Assembly: GCA_016748015.1 (NCBI GenBank)
Contig: JAAOMT010000134.1
Coordinates: forward strand, 1,433,726 to 1,497,725
Source: Geosiphon pyriformis
Lineage: Eukaryota; Glomeromycota; Glomeromycetes; Archaeosporales; Geosiphonaceae
Reading direction: 5' to 3'
Length of the DNA: 64,000 nt
This document shows, in pieces, positions 32,740-44,000 of this stretch (position 1 is its first letter; every line of letters begins with the position of its first letter). The notes below the pieces were generated by a model. It did not search any database, was not told the origin of the DNA, and was given only the letters and a program-made list of their open reading frames with translations. The translations under genes and the position numbers were made by a program.

Positions 32740-33288
32740 TTAAGCGTTGGTTATTTTTCCCAATTGATTACTCATAACTATATCCATTGCTGTGTTGAGT
32801 AAGATTTCTGGTTGGTTTTGAAATCTCATATATAGCCAGTAAATGGCTCGAGCTTGTGTGGTTAGATTGTTTTTTCCCACAAATTGTTTCAGTTGTCTCA
32901 GTATTGTTGTGTTGAATAACTGTTTTGTTTTATCAGTATACAAATTCTGGATATTTACATGTTGTCCCAAGTGGAAATGACAATAGTTTTTTGGAAATTG
33001 TTGCATCCACCAAGTCCAAGTTTCTCTGGTAAGTTCTAGGTGTAATCCGACTATTTGTTGTTCTTTTATGGCCAATTTTATCTTGGTCATGATCTTGTCA
33101 ACAACATTTTCAAGTTTTTTCTGTGCTTTGTTTTGTGGTATCTTTGCTGTATTTTTGTAACAAATAATTTGTTGATTGATTGTAATTTTTATTTCCTGGT
33201 GTTGTATTAATTGAAAAATTTGTTGGGCTAGTAAATGGATATTGTCTGTAATTTCCATTTTTCTGATCTTTTCTGTCACATCAACCAT
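32740..33288 (-). CDS. ORFy of B3: best-preserved copy of the family B 3' ORF
   Basis: This is the only ORFy copy with an uninterrupted frame: ATG at 33288 (MVDVTEKIRKMEITDN), about 182 residues, stop at 32740. An upstream TTG at 33315 is also in frame. Motifs shared with B1 and B2 are LAQQIFQLIQ, KITINQQIICY, an invariant Trp-rich stretch (ETWTWWMQQFPKNYC), FHLGQHVNIQNLYTDK and FVGKNNLTTQARAIYWLY. The protein is basic, helical and soluble, without a signal peptide or membrane segment. I cannot name a family. Position suggests an element-encoded accessory protein. Confidence 0.7.
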   Translation of the reverse strand: MVDVTEKIRKMEITDNIHLLAQQIFQLIQHQEIKITINQQIICYKNTAKIPQNKAQKKLENVVDKIMTKIKLAIKEQQIVGLHLELTRETWTWWMQQFPKNYCHFHLGQHVNIQNLYTDKTKQLFNTTILRQLKQFVGKNNLTTQARAIYWLYMRFQNQPEILLNTAMDIVMSNQLGKITNA

Positions 33289-33344
33289 GTTCTTATATAT
33301 TCTTTTGTCAATCAATTGGATGTGTTGTTGTTAATAATAATGAT

Positions 33345-34620
33345 TGGTTCCAGATCTTGTGGAATCTTATTTGGTTGGACTAGTATTCTCTGTACTCTTA
33401 ATTGTGGAATATTATTGGTGGATAATACTGCTATATGGTGGTATGGTTTCAGTCAATCTCCATGTGCTACTTTGGTCAAGATTTTGTTATTCAATCTTAA
33501 TTTGTAAGCTCTATTTCCTAGAATTTCTTCTATGTAAAATGGTCCGTCCCATTTGGGGTCAAATTTTTCACTCCATTGTTTTTCCACTTTGGTATAATGT
33601 AGTAGTACTTTGTCTCCAATCTTGAATTCAACTGGTTTATCTAGTAGTTGGTTATCATGTCTTTTTTTTTGTTTCTCTTATAACCTTTGTATGTTATCAG
33701 TTGCTCTTCTTCATTTATTTTCTAATGTTTCTATTAAGTCATATGTTCTTCTCAACAATGTGTTTTTGAAATTCTTTTTTGTTATTGGTTTGGTTGGGTA
33801 TGTGCTGACTTCTATTTCCACTAGTAGTGTTGTTGTTCTACCATATACTAATTCAAATAGTGTTGTTTGTGTGATATCTTGCTTCATTGTCTAATAAGCA
33901 AATAGTACTGATGGTATCAACAAATCCCAATCATTCTGGTTTTCTTGGCTGAGCTTAGCTATTGCTTTACACAATGTTCTGTTGAATTTTTCGACTAATT
34001 TGTTGGTTTGTGGATGGTATGGTAATGATAGTAGTCTCTTAATTCCGAATCTTTGGCTCAATTCTGTTAATGTTCTGTTCACAAAATGAGTTCCTTGGTC
34101 TAATAATAATTTCTTTAGACATCCGTGTCGACAAATTAAATCTTGATGAACAAATTTGGCAGCAGATTCTGCATCCACTCTTTGAATTGCTTTTGTCTCT
34201 GGCTATTTAGTGAGATAGTCCATGGCTACTGCTATGTACCTGTTTTTTCTACTGGTAATTGTTAATGGTCCAACTAAATCAATTCCAATACAATCAAATA
34301 ATTGTCCCACTTTAATTGGTCTTAATGGTTCACTGGGTTTTGTACCTCCTTTTCACTGACAAGCATCACAATTTTGAACATATTGGATGATGTCTGAATA
34401 CATTGATGGCCAATAGTATCTTTTTCTGGTTCTTTCCATGGTTGCTTCTTTGTGAAAATGTCCTGCTGTTGGATTTGAATGCATGTTGAATAATATTGTC
34501 TCTTTTTCTGGCTCTGTAATTACTTTAGTTGGTTGCTCTAGATCTTTTCTATTTTTCTGATAAAGTATATTTTGGTGAGTGATAAAATATTTTGATTGTT
34601 GTTTGATACTCTTTCATTTC
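33345..34620 (-). pseudogene. Integrase of B3, broken
   Basis: The minus strand reads HFHKEATMERTRKRYYWPSM and CDACQ of the zinc domain, GIDLVGPL (first Asp), LLLDQGTHF (second Asp) and NKLVEKFNRT (Glu). The open frame 33891-34178 covers the catalytic core end. WDGPFYIEEILGNRAYKL near 33490-33560 is a clear GPY/F module. In-frame stops (for example in LTK-stop-PE near 34205) inactivate it. Confidence 0.8.
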
Positions 34621-35110
34621 GTTTGAGATAAATTCTCCTTGAACTGTTGAGTGTTTATATAATATTGCAATTGTTGATATTTTTGTATGTTCATCTTTTT
34701 GTTATATTTTTCATTGGTATTGTTCTGGTTTTGTTATATTTTTGGGTTGAAATGTTCTTAAATTTGTCTCATTTATGACAAACTGTCAACATTTTCATTG
34801 TCTTTTCCCTTTTTATAATGTATAGTATAATTATATGGTATGAGTGCCATTTTCCATCTTAACTGTCTTCCATCTCCAAATTCTTGTTTTTGAAGTGATG
34901 TTAGTTCTTTGTGATCTGTGTATACTTCAAACTTCTGGCTCAAGTATTCTTTTCATTTCATGACTGCCCAGTATATCACTAAGTGTTCTTGTTCCGGTGT
35001 TCCATAGTTCTTTTCAGCTGGTGTTAAACCTCTGCTGGCATATGTTACTGGATGTTCTCTGCCGTCCGGTCCTCTCTGAAATAGTATCACTCCCAATGCT
35101 TGGCCTGCTT
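34621..35110 (-). pseudogene. RNase H fragment of B3
   Basis: Reading toward lower coordinates: AGQALGVILFQRGPDGREHP, YASRGLTPAEKNYGTPEQE, FEVYTDHKELTSLQKQEFGD and IHYKKGKDNENVDSLS. These are the usual Ty3/gypsy RNase H landmarks. The RT that should precede them is absent; the sequence changes at about 35110 to the host 3' flank. Confidence 0.8.
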
Positions 35111-35211
35111 TGAAAGTAGATTTTGAACTATATTTTTAGCCATTTTATAAACTTTTTTTCTTTTCCATGGTCAAGAATAATGAAAATCTTTTTCTCTTAG
35201 AATAATACAAA

Positions 35212-35217
35212 TTTATT
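35212..35217 (-). promoter_or_regulatory. Putative poly(A) signal of the QTRT2-like gene
   Basis: AATAAA on the minus strand lies about 80 nt beyond the stop codon at 35294. Confidence 0.45.
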
Positions 35218-35293
35218 CAGGATTAACCATATTGAACTTAGGAATTTTCTTTCATTATTTCGAGGCGTCTGTTTGGGCGATATAATTAATGAT

Positions 35294-36914
35294 TTAGTCA
35301 AGCAGCCCGAATGTATCAATAAAACGCTTTGCTTCACGTTCAAAAGTTCCCTGATTAATGTTTTCACGAATATTATCAAAAAACAAGGCGTATTGAAATA
35401 AATTGTGACTACAAAACAAGTATTATTGGTAATTAGATCAAAATTAAAATAACATGTACAACCTCAGTTGAGAACTACTTACCATATTAACAAAACTGAA
35501 CCAAGCATTTCACGGGCGACCAGCAAATGATGAACGTATGCCCGCGAATGATTTTGGCAAGAAAAACATTTACAGGAAGACACAAAAGGTCGGTAATCTT
35601 TTACATAGTTCTCATCCCATAAGTTAATAGAACGCGATAGGCTTTCTTCTAGATTAGTCTCTGGTCTATAACTCCCGAATGAAAAGGTTATGGCATGTCC
35701 ATCATCTGCCATTTTTGAAGGGTAACTCGTATCAAATAAATCAATGCCTTCGGCAATACCTAAAAGAATCCCCTCTTGTTTCATAAAAATGAATAAATAA
35801 GTATTATGACTCTTTTATTTTATCCACCTTCTTGTCTTACCTGGTGTCCCAATATTATGGGCGAGGCGGGGTTTGTTCGGAGGTAAACATTTGAGCGATA
35901 TTTTAAAAAGATCCAGTCGTTCTCGCAACGTCACACCAAGTCCAAGGCCATTAAGTGCAAATCCTAATATAAGATGTAATTGGAAGATCCTTGAAGTAAA
36001 AAAAAAATTATAGCTGAAGGAAGCAAACCTGATACAGCTCGTTTGATGGTCTCCTCGGCCGATTTTGATCGTGCAGCTGGCAAATGATGTCCAACTAGCA
36101 TTCCAAACACATGAATTCCCTCCTAGAATTTAAAGTAATTTTATTGACCCACCCGCAGTAGAGAATAACCAAGATCCGTGGATTTCAACCCACCTTGACC
36201 TTGGATAAACATTCATCTAACCAATTTAGAGTTCTATCAACTGATTTATCTACCCGTTTTTGACTTGGTTTTTCATTTTCATACACATGATCTGCCAAAC
36301 TTGTCAAAATATCAGGACAATATGAGTTCATGTACTCAATATAGGATTCGGGTGCGATCTAAATTTGATTTGAAAAAAAATAACTTCATCAGGTATATTA
36401 CAAGCAATTCATTACTAGCTTTTGAAAGAGCCTTTGGTCATAAAGATTCACCTTCCGAGATCCTTGACTCGTATAAACAGATACGTACTTTTCAGTGTTG
36501 GTGGCTAAAGGTCTTAGAGTTCCAGGATCACGAGCATCAAAAAATAGGATATATTCTTCTAGATTCAAGAATTTGTGAACTCCATAAGGGTACAACGATG
36601 AGGGTGGGGGTTGGGTGTCTAGACTTTAAAGCAAGCAAATTAAAGACGAATTGAATTTTTTTTAAAAAAAAAAGGCTTTGTGAATCATATCATTCTACCC
36701 CATACAACTCTTCCAGGCTGAGTTGGGCAGCTGTATAAGGTAAAAGACGTAAAAGATCTGGGGTCAAATGCGGGACGGAACCACGAACAGTATAAAGAAT
36801 ACAGTTAGGGGTATTTATTGTCTTCATGGTTGATTGGCTGTTTCGTAAAGTTACTCTTCCCAAACGAAGAGAGTTTTCGGTAGTTTTCAATAAATTAAAT
36901 GAAAAAGTAGTCAT
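35294..36914 (-). CDS. QTRT2: Queuine tRNA-ribosyltransferase accessory subunit 2 (QTRT2-like), seven exons
   Basis: This is the non-catalytic partner of the eukaryotic TGT complex, which swaps guanine-34 for queuine in GUN-anticodon tRNAs. I join exons 36706-36914, 36452-36623, 36194-36358, 36029-36122, 35841-35963, 35483-35774 and 35294-35408 (1170 nt, 389 residues). All six introns are 65-93 bp with GT-AG ends, and the phases match. The start ATG has A at -3. Landmarks: YTVRGSVPHLTPD near the N-terminus, FFDARDPGTLRP and NTEKYVSVYTSQGSRK, HVFGMLVGHHLP, EGIDLFDTSYPSKMADDG, and the zinc site CKCFSCQNH with HH downstream. The length is near the family norm (about 400). No break is seen. Donors of introns 2-4 are less standard (GTGAAT, GTGGGT, GTTTGC), so exon edges there are slightly uncertain. 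Confidence 0.93.
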
Positions 36915-39060
36915 TGTGGTGAAAAGAAAGTTTAGATTATAAACATGTGACTATTAAATTGTGAAAACAATTTTAAAAATATTAGGCTTAAAAAAATAAT
37001 GTTATTTAAATGCATTTTATAAACACATATTTAAACTTTTCATTACTTTTACAAAGTGTAGCCCAATCACTAACTACGATCTCAAATACGTTTTTGCTAC
37101 ATGTGACTAACCACCTAAGCCAGTCAAGACTACACTTAATTTATCAACAAGTAAATAATGATCAGCAAAATCAGTTACATAAAAATTTTTTTCAAACACA
37201 TAAGACAAATGTTCAAACACATAAAAACCTACATCAAAAAGAGAAATAATTTATTCAAAACAAGTAATCACAATATTAATAAGTAATATATTAATCTTTT
37301 TACATTTAATTTACAGTTTAATCTTGAGTAATTACACCAAATTATAATGTAAAACAGCCAATAAGCAAACAAATTAAATGATTTTTAATTTTTTAATTTT
37401 AGTTAATCTAAATATAAACATAAATTTTTTAATCATAAATATTATTGTTTAAAATCAGAACCAAAAAATCTAATTTTAAAGCCAAAATACAGAGATTTTA
37501 TAAAATTCCAAATCTAAGCACAATTAATTCAACCCAATTATATTATAATATAATATTAAACAAAATTACTTTTTTTTTTAATAAATTATTTTTAATATAT
37601 ACAAATACATAATTCAAAAATTCAAATTTTTAAATTTTGAGCAAATAATACTTATATAAATATTATTATAAATTTTTTATGCTTAATAACATACAATTTT
37701 TTATAAAATAAGTTTTTAACTTAATTATTTTGGTTTTAATAAAATCAAAACATTGATTTAAATATTACATAAAAATTTTTTTATTCTAATTTATATTATT
37801 TATTAAATTAATATCTAAAAATATTTAATAAATTTGATTTTTTACTTAGTATATTTAAACATATTACATAATTTATATACATAATATTTAATATTATTAA
37901 AAATAATAATTTTATTATAATTATAAAAAAAACAATTAAAAATTTTAAAGTTTAATTTATAAATTAATATATAAGTTTTATTAGCTAAATAATTTATAAT
38001 CTTATTATTTAATATATTAAAATAGTTTTTAATTTTAAACTAAATTATTACCAATTTTTTACATTAAATAAACAAATCAATTTTTTTTTAATTTAATATT
38101 TATTTTTAAAATCAAATATAATTAAACTAATATTTTAACAGATAATAATTACAGCCAAATTATTTGTATAAATTATATACAAATATTATAATAAAACATA
38201 TTTTAAAGTTAAAATAATTACTATAAACTTAATTAATATAGAAAATATTATTTTACAAATTTTAATTTTAAGATTTATGTTTTTAAAATACATGATTGTA
38301 TTATTAACACAAAAAAATTAATAAAGTTATTGATAAATATTGTTAAAACATTCAAAATATATTATAATAAATAGTTAAAAAAATCAGAAATAATTATAAA
38401 CAAAAAAATAATAGTATTAATAAGTATAAATATTATAATATTATTTATTATATATATAATAAATATTAAATTTAACAGAAATTAATATAAAACTTAAACC
38501 AAAATTTCTAATATTTTTTTTTATAGAATTATTTTATTATATCTATTATATAATTGTTTAATAAAAACATTATTTAGTTTTTTAAGATTCTTAACCAATT
38601 TAGAAATTTAAATCTGTTTAAAACAAAAAATACAAATATATTATAGTTTAAGATAAAAAAAATACATAAACATAATTTATTATAATTTTAAATTAATAAC
38701 AATAAATACTAATAACAAAAAAATTAATAATTGTTTATTTAAAAATATGTAGATTTGTAAACTTATATAAAAAAAGTTTCTTAAACAGATTAAAATTATT
38801 TGCAAAATTCAATATTAAAACAGACTTATTTTAATTTGTATTTAAAAAAAACTTGATATTATATAATAAAAAATAATATTAATATTAATTAAAAATTTAC
38901 TAAATAAGTTAATTTTTAGTTTAAAACATTTACAAATTAATTTATCTTATTTTTTTAAAAATTTGTTACTTATAAAATTAAATTGTATATAATAATAAAT
39001 TATTAATAATATTATTATATTAATTAAATTAATTAATTATATATTTAAAATAGTTTTTTA
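36915..39060. other. AT-rich spacer upstream of the host gene
   Basis: The first 100-200 bases probably hold the QTRT2-like promoter, but no convincing element stands out. From about 37250 the sequence is extremely AT-rich with homopolymer and TAAT-type low complexity. Short ORFs (for example 37010-37249 plus) have no recognisable content. It may be old transposon sequence decayed beyond recognition. Confidence 0.5.
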
Positions 39061-39285
39061 AAAAACCAAAAAAAAACTTTTTTTCTTTCCTTTGTTCCAA
39101 ATTCTCAAAAAGAGTCAAAAAAGTTTTTTGAAAGAAGTTTTTTACAATTCAGTATGATAAATTTAAACCATTTATTCTTGACTACAAGACTATTGTTGGC
39201 TGTAGTATTGTTGTTATAAAAAAAACAGTCAAAGTTTCTGGTTTTAATAATAACTTCAAATTTTGTTGTTCCAAGGAAGAAGAGA

Positions 39286-41016
39286 AGATATGGCTTCTTA
39301 AAGGATGGTTTTGGCAGTAAAAAGAATGTTCCTGATGTTTAAAATGGTCATTTATAGGGTTTTAAGACTAGTAATACCACTGAGTCTAATAATATTGATA
39401 TGAAGGAAGAGTGTTGGGTTAAGAAACTCAGCTTTAATTATGGCAAAGATGGTGTTCATACTGGTGAAGATCCTGATCAGATACCTAAAAGTTTGCAGAT
39501 TAAAACAAAAAAGACATTGGGTAAACCATTAGGAAAGATTGATTTTTTAATCATTAATAATAATAATGATATTCTTTTGGATGCTTTACTGAAACTTCCC
39601 TTTTCTTTGAAAAATTTGATCAATGTTTTTGTTTGGAAATTTTTTGCTTTGAACATTGGGTTGAATAAAGTGTCTGGAAAATTCTCTCAGGAAAAGTTGG
39701 TAATAGTCAGAAAATTATTTTCAAAAGTCAATGGTTTTGGAGGGGTCTCTATCCTTTCAAAATTTGTTGGAATTATCCATGCCACTTTCACATCTGAATC
39801 TAATCTGGCACAGACTACTGAAAAGACAAGAGTGGCAAATGTTTTGGTAAACACTAATCTGAAAAAACCCATAGTGCATTTAAATCAGACTGTGGTAGTA
39901 AAAAAAATTCCAGTTGGAACTTTAACTAAGGCTGTACGTGTAGTACTATCTGAGTTTGGAATGATTATGTTGATTAAGATGCAGTTGGTGGAATTATGGC
40001 AAAAGGCTGTAGTTGAGTTTAACTAGTCAAATCATGCTGATTTGGTTGTAGTCAGATGATCTATTCTGATTGAAAAAAATGCAGTGTGTGTGACTAAATT
40101 AGATTTAGACAAAAAGACATAGGACATAAGAGATTATCATAAAGCACTGCTTTATACTTTGCCAATAAGAATAAATGCTTATGACATCTGAGATTTTATT
40201 GGTTTTTTGGATGAGAAAACTTGTACAATTGATTGTCATCCTGTTACTTATGCTTGAGCCAAATGTGCTGTTGTTTGTTTTGACTCAGCTAAATCATTGG
40301 ATGCTGTCATAGATACCACTCCAGTATTAAAAGACTTCTATCTTTATTGGTCTCATCTGGTTTTAGCTATGTGTGCCAAGTATGGGAATTCAGGTCATAC
40401 ATCATTAAACTGTGCCACTGGTAAGAAAATTTTCTCCAATAATCACACACACAAAGTTTTTTCTAATGCTAATAAAAGCAGACTGGCTGCTATTTATGCC
40501 AAACATTTGGCTTCTATTGTTTACTCAGTCTCTTTTGATGGTATTTCTTGGATGAAAATTGTTGGTAAATCTTCTGCCCCTCTTCTCTCTGTACACAATA
40601 GTTCTTTGGTCTCTGGCTCCTCTTTGAAAATAAAGCCTATTCCTTTGGTTATGAATAACATTGAAAAAAAATTTATGATTTTGGAATGCAGTCTTGCTAG
40701 CCTCATAGGACAAATTAATGAATTGGCTAAGAGGTTGAATTCACTCATGCCAGCAGTTTCTTAGTCTAGTCCTGGATGTCAGCTGCCAGTAACCCTCCTA
40801 TTGCAGAATTATGTGGATAATATAGTGATGGAAGAGAGTTTGGGTAAGGCCACTAGTGACAAGACTGCAGCGTTTTTGGGTTTATTTACTTCTCCTAAAG
40901 TTGCCAAGTTTGAAGCTATACTGGAAGATCTCTTTGCATTAATGCTAAGTTTGTTAGCTCATCTTGATAACTTGGTTTTGGCTGGTGGTATAATCTCTCA
41001 ACCCACTTCTCAATAA
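39286..41016 (+). pseudogene. ORF1 of the plus-strand LINE, broken
   Basis: Open stretches 39400-40026, 40297-40764 and 40801-41016 read as one protein. Features: a basic N-terminal half; RRM-like segments (VVKKIPVGTLTKAVRVVLSEFGMI; GFLDEKTCTIDCHPV; CAVVCFDSAKSLDAV); a zinc knuckle reading CAKYGNSGHTSLNC, with the second Cys changed to Tyr; and a C-terminal coiled coil (MILECSLASLIGQINELAKRLNSL). The layout matches the other ORF1 (7422-9535), but the sequence differs enough to be a separate LINE lineage. Confidence 0.8.
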
Positions 41017-41039
41017 GTAATCTAATTTAAAAAGTTGCT

Positions 41040-44000
41040 ATTTGCAATATTAGAGGAATGAACAATCCTGCAAAACAGAATGATATCATCTATTGGCACA
41101 AAGACATAGACAATTTAATCTCTATTTTTACAAAATTGAAGCTGAAAGAGAAAATTCATTTCTGAATTGTCAACAAATTTGATGGCATTTGGGTATTTAC
41201 TTCTGGTTTGAAATCTGGGTATTTTGGTGCTGAAGTGGTGATTGTTATGAACTCTTTTTTGGCAAGACATGTGTGCAAAATTTCTGAGGTGCCAGATTGG
41301 CTTCTATCTATTAAATTGCTTTTCAAAAATAAACTTTCTGTGTCAATTTTGGGGCTTTATGTTGGTGCTTTTTTGGTGGTTTGGTTTTCTCAGACTGGTA
41401 ATATTTCTCTTATTGCAAAGGCTGTAAATAAGTCTTCTTTTATTATCTTTGGTGGAGATTTCAATAAAGATGGTTATCATAAGTGTGCAAGTTTTAAGAA
41501 GTGTCTTGATTTGGAACTAATCAATTCTCTGATTGGGAGCTTAGCAATAAAAGCACCTACTTGGGAAAATTCTAGAGACATCATGAAAACAATTGATTAC
41601 ATGTTTGTTTCTCCAAATTTGGTTAATATGATAGTTTATCATGGTGTTTTGGGTGTTGATAAGCATTTTGACATTAATTATTAGACTGTTTTTGTGTCAG
41701 TGGGCTTGGGTGGTTTGTTGGATGTACAATTGAATTCTCTTCACAAGCAAGCAAACAAAGATCATTGGAAATTTGATTTTAAGAATGCTGATAATACAAA
41801 ATAGAGCAAATTTAAGGATGTTACAGCAGCCAATAATGCCATGTTCTCTGATAATTTTGTTGCTTCCAAGTAATTCTTGGATTTAGATGTAATATGAGAT
41901 GTTGTTTACAAAATTTTTATATTTTTGGCTAATGAAATATTCAAAAAAAAATGATATAAGGGCTTCAGTAGTGTTTTTACCAAGGAATCTTCTAGATTTT
42001 ATAGGCTGGAGCTTTTGGTCTTGAAGATTGTTAAGACTTCTTATAAGAAAAATGTTGATAGGTTTGTTCTTCTTATAAAGTGCTGGAATTTTTTAGACAA
42101 TGTTAAGACCTCAATTGTTCAAGATCTTGTGGATTCTAATGCAAAGTTTGATCATATCCACTCTGTTTTTTTTGGTATAAGGAAGTTTTATCATACTTTC
42201 AAGCTTGCTGAATCAAGAAGGGTAAAAGAGTCTAATATCAGACCTGCTATAAATAAAAGAATGAAAAGTTTTGTGGTTAATAAAAGCCATATGATCAGAA
42301 GTATATTGGAATGCCCTTTTTAGAGGGTGGTGTTGAATCATTTAGTTTCTGATAGCGAGTTGGTTCTGGAACCTGTTGAGATCAAGGCCAAAGTTAATAC
42401 AATTATGGAGAGCTAGACAAAGAAGAGGGTTGTGTCTAATTGTATTCCTAATATGTGGCAGCATCAATATTTGCCTTTACTGTATGTTAACAATAATGTA
42501 TTTTTTAAAGTCATGGTTCCTGTTAGTTTCAAAAAATTGGTTTGTATGGTTATCTGATGAAAAGGCTGCTGGCTTGTCTGAAATCACAAATAAATTGTGA
42601 AAACATGTTAATGATTTAGTGTTTGTTATGCTCTTGAACATTTTTAATCTTTGTTTGATACATGAGTCAGTTTTGCAGTCTTGAAAAGAAGCTTGAGTGT
42701 TGATGATCCCTAAGCCTTATAAATGAAAAAATGTCTTGACTAATACTAAGCTGATTGCATTGATAGAAATCACTCGTAAGATTCTCTCTAAGTTGTTTTT
42801 TAATAGAATTTTCTTGGTTTGTAGTGAGTTTGATGTTTTCTGTGGTGATAATTTTTCTGTGTTGAAAGGTATTATAATCCAGTCTTCTATTTTTGTTGTT
42901 GGATTGGTGGTTGGAGATATTCTAGAAAAAAATTGTGAACTGTAGTTGGTCTTATAGAATATGCAGAAGGCTTATAATTTGGTGGAGTGGCATCATTTAA
43001 AGAATAGTTTGGCTTGGATTAAGATGTGTAAATGGTTTACCCAGTTCTTTGGAAGCATTTATGGCAATAAAACCAACCATGTTATAACCAATTTTGGTTT
43101 GACAAAAAGATATCATGTACATAATAGTCTGAACTAAAGTAAGATTTTTTCTCTTCTGCTTTAAAAAATTTTTTATGATCTCTTGTTGTGTAAGATTAAA
43201 TGGCAGAAGAGTTTGTGTAGATATTATATTAATATTAGGTTTGTTTCCAAAACAGGCAGGGTGAAGTCTCAGAGTAAATTAATTTTATTTTTTGCTGCTA
43301 GTACATTTGTTAATGATACAATTTAGATTGGAAGCAGTCAGGTGGCCATTCAGTATATTTTGAATATTGTTAATAGTTTTTTTGAGATCAATAATATTTC
43401 AATTAATAATAAGAAGATGGTTGCCATCTCAATTAATCAAAGAGTTAAAAATGTGTCATTGTCAATAAGTGATTTGTCAATATCTGTTGCTCATAAGGAG
43501 AAGTGTCATAGGTACCTTGGTATTTTTTTGTTTTCTAAGAGCTTGTTCAAGCTTAGTTTGATAAAAACTTATTTGGATATCAGGTTTTTTGTTAATTTGG
43601 TTTTGAAAAAAACTATCTTAGATAAGTAGTTTCTCTATTTAGTCTTGGCAATGCTGCAGTCTATTGTTAGTTATAAAACTCAGTTTAGCTTTGTTTCCAA
43701 AAATATATGTGTTAAGTAGAATGCCTTAATTAAGAAAAGATTGAAGTTAAAGGCTAATCTGCTGAGAGACTTTTCCAATAAGGCTTTTTATTACCTCTTA
43801 TTGTATAGTTTGAGGTTGTTTGAACAGTTGCAAACAGAATGCAAGTTGGTTTCTTTGTTAAGTTTTTTAAATGCTAATGGGCTTATTGGTTGTTTGTTTG
43901 ATCATAAGTCTTTGGATTTGCAGATTTTGAGCTGGTTGCTGATTTATCTTTTGCATCACCCTGTAAAATTGTGTGTTAGTTTTGTTGATAATTTTTTGGC

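Larger units (their letters stand above)
32685..35110 (-). mobile_element. Fragment B3: RNase H, integrase and ORFy of a second family B element, fused to B2
   Basis: On the minus strand RNase H sequence starts abruptly at about 35110, beside the host gene flank. Integrase and ORFy follow, and the sequence then passes at about 32685 into gag of B2 with no LTR between. The order RNase H, integrase, ORFy, gag implies two elements joined by a deletion. Confidence 0.8.

Noticed and set aside
36265-36654. Plus-strand open frame of 129 codons
   Set aside because: It is antisense to exons 2 and 3 of the QTRT2-like gene and has no recognisable content.
37010-37250. Possible homology with 46510-46720, suggesting a repeat flanking the LINE
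   Set aside because: A few shared words (such as ACATGT and CTTAA) are visible, but both stretches are so AT-rich that chance similarity is likely; a real alignment is needed.
37250-39060. Inserted mitochondrial DNA
   Set aside because: The composition fits, but I found no mitochondrial protein, tRNA or rRNA in it.
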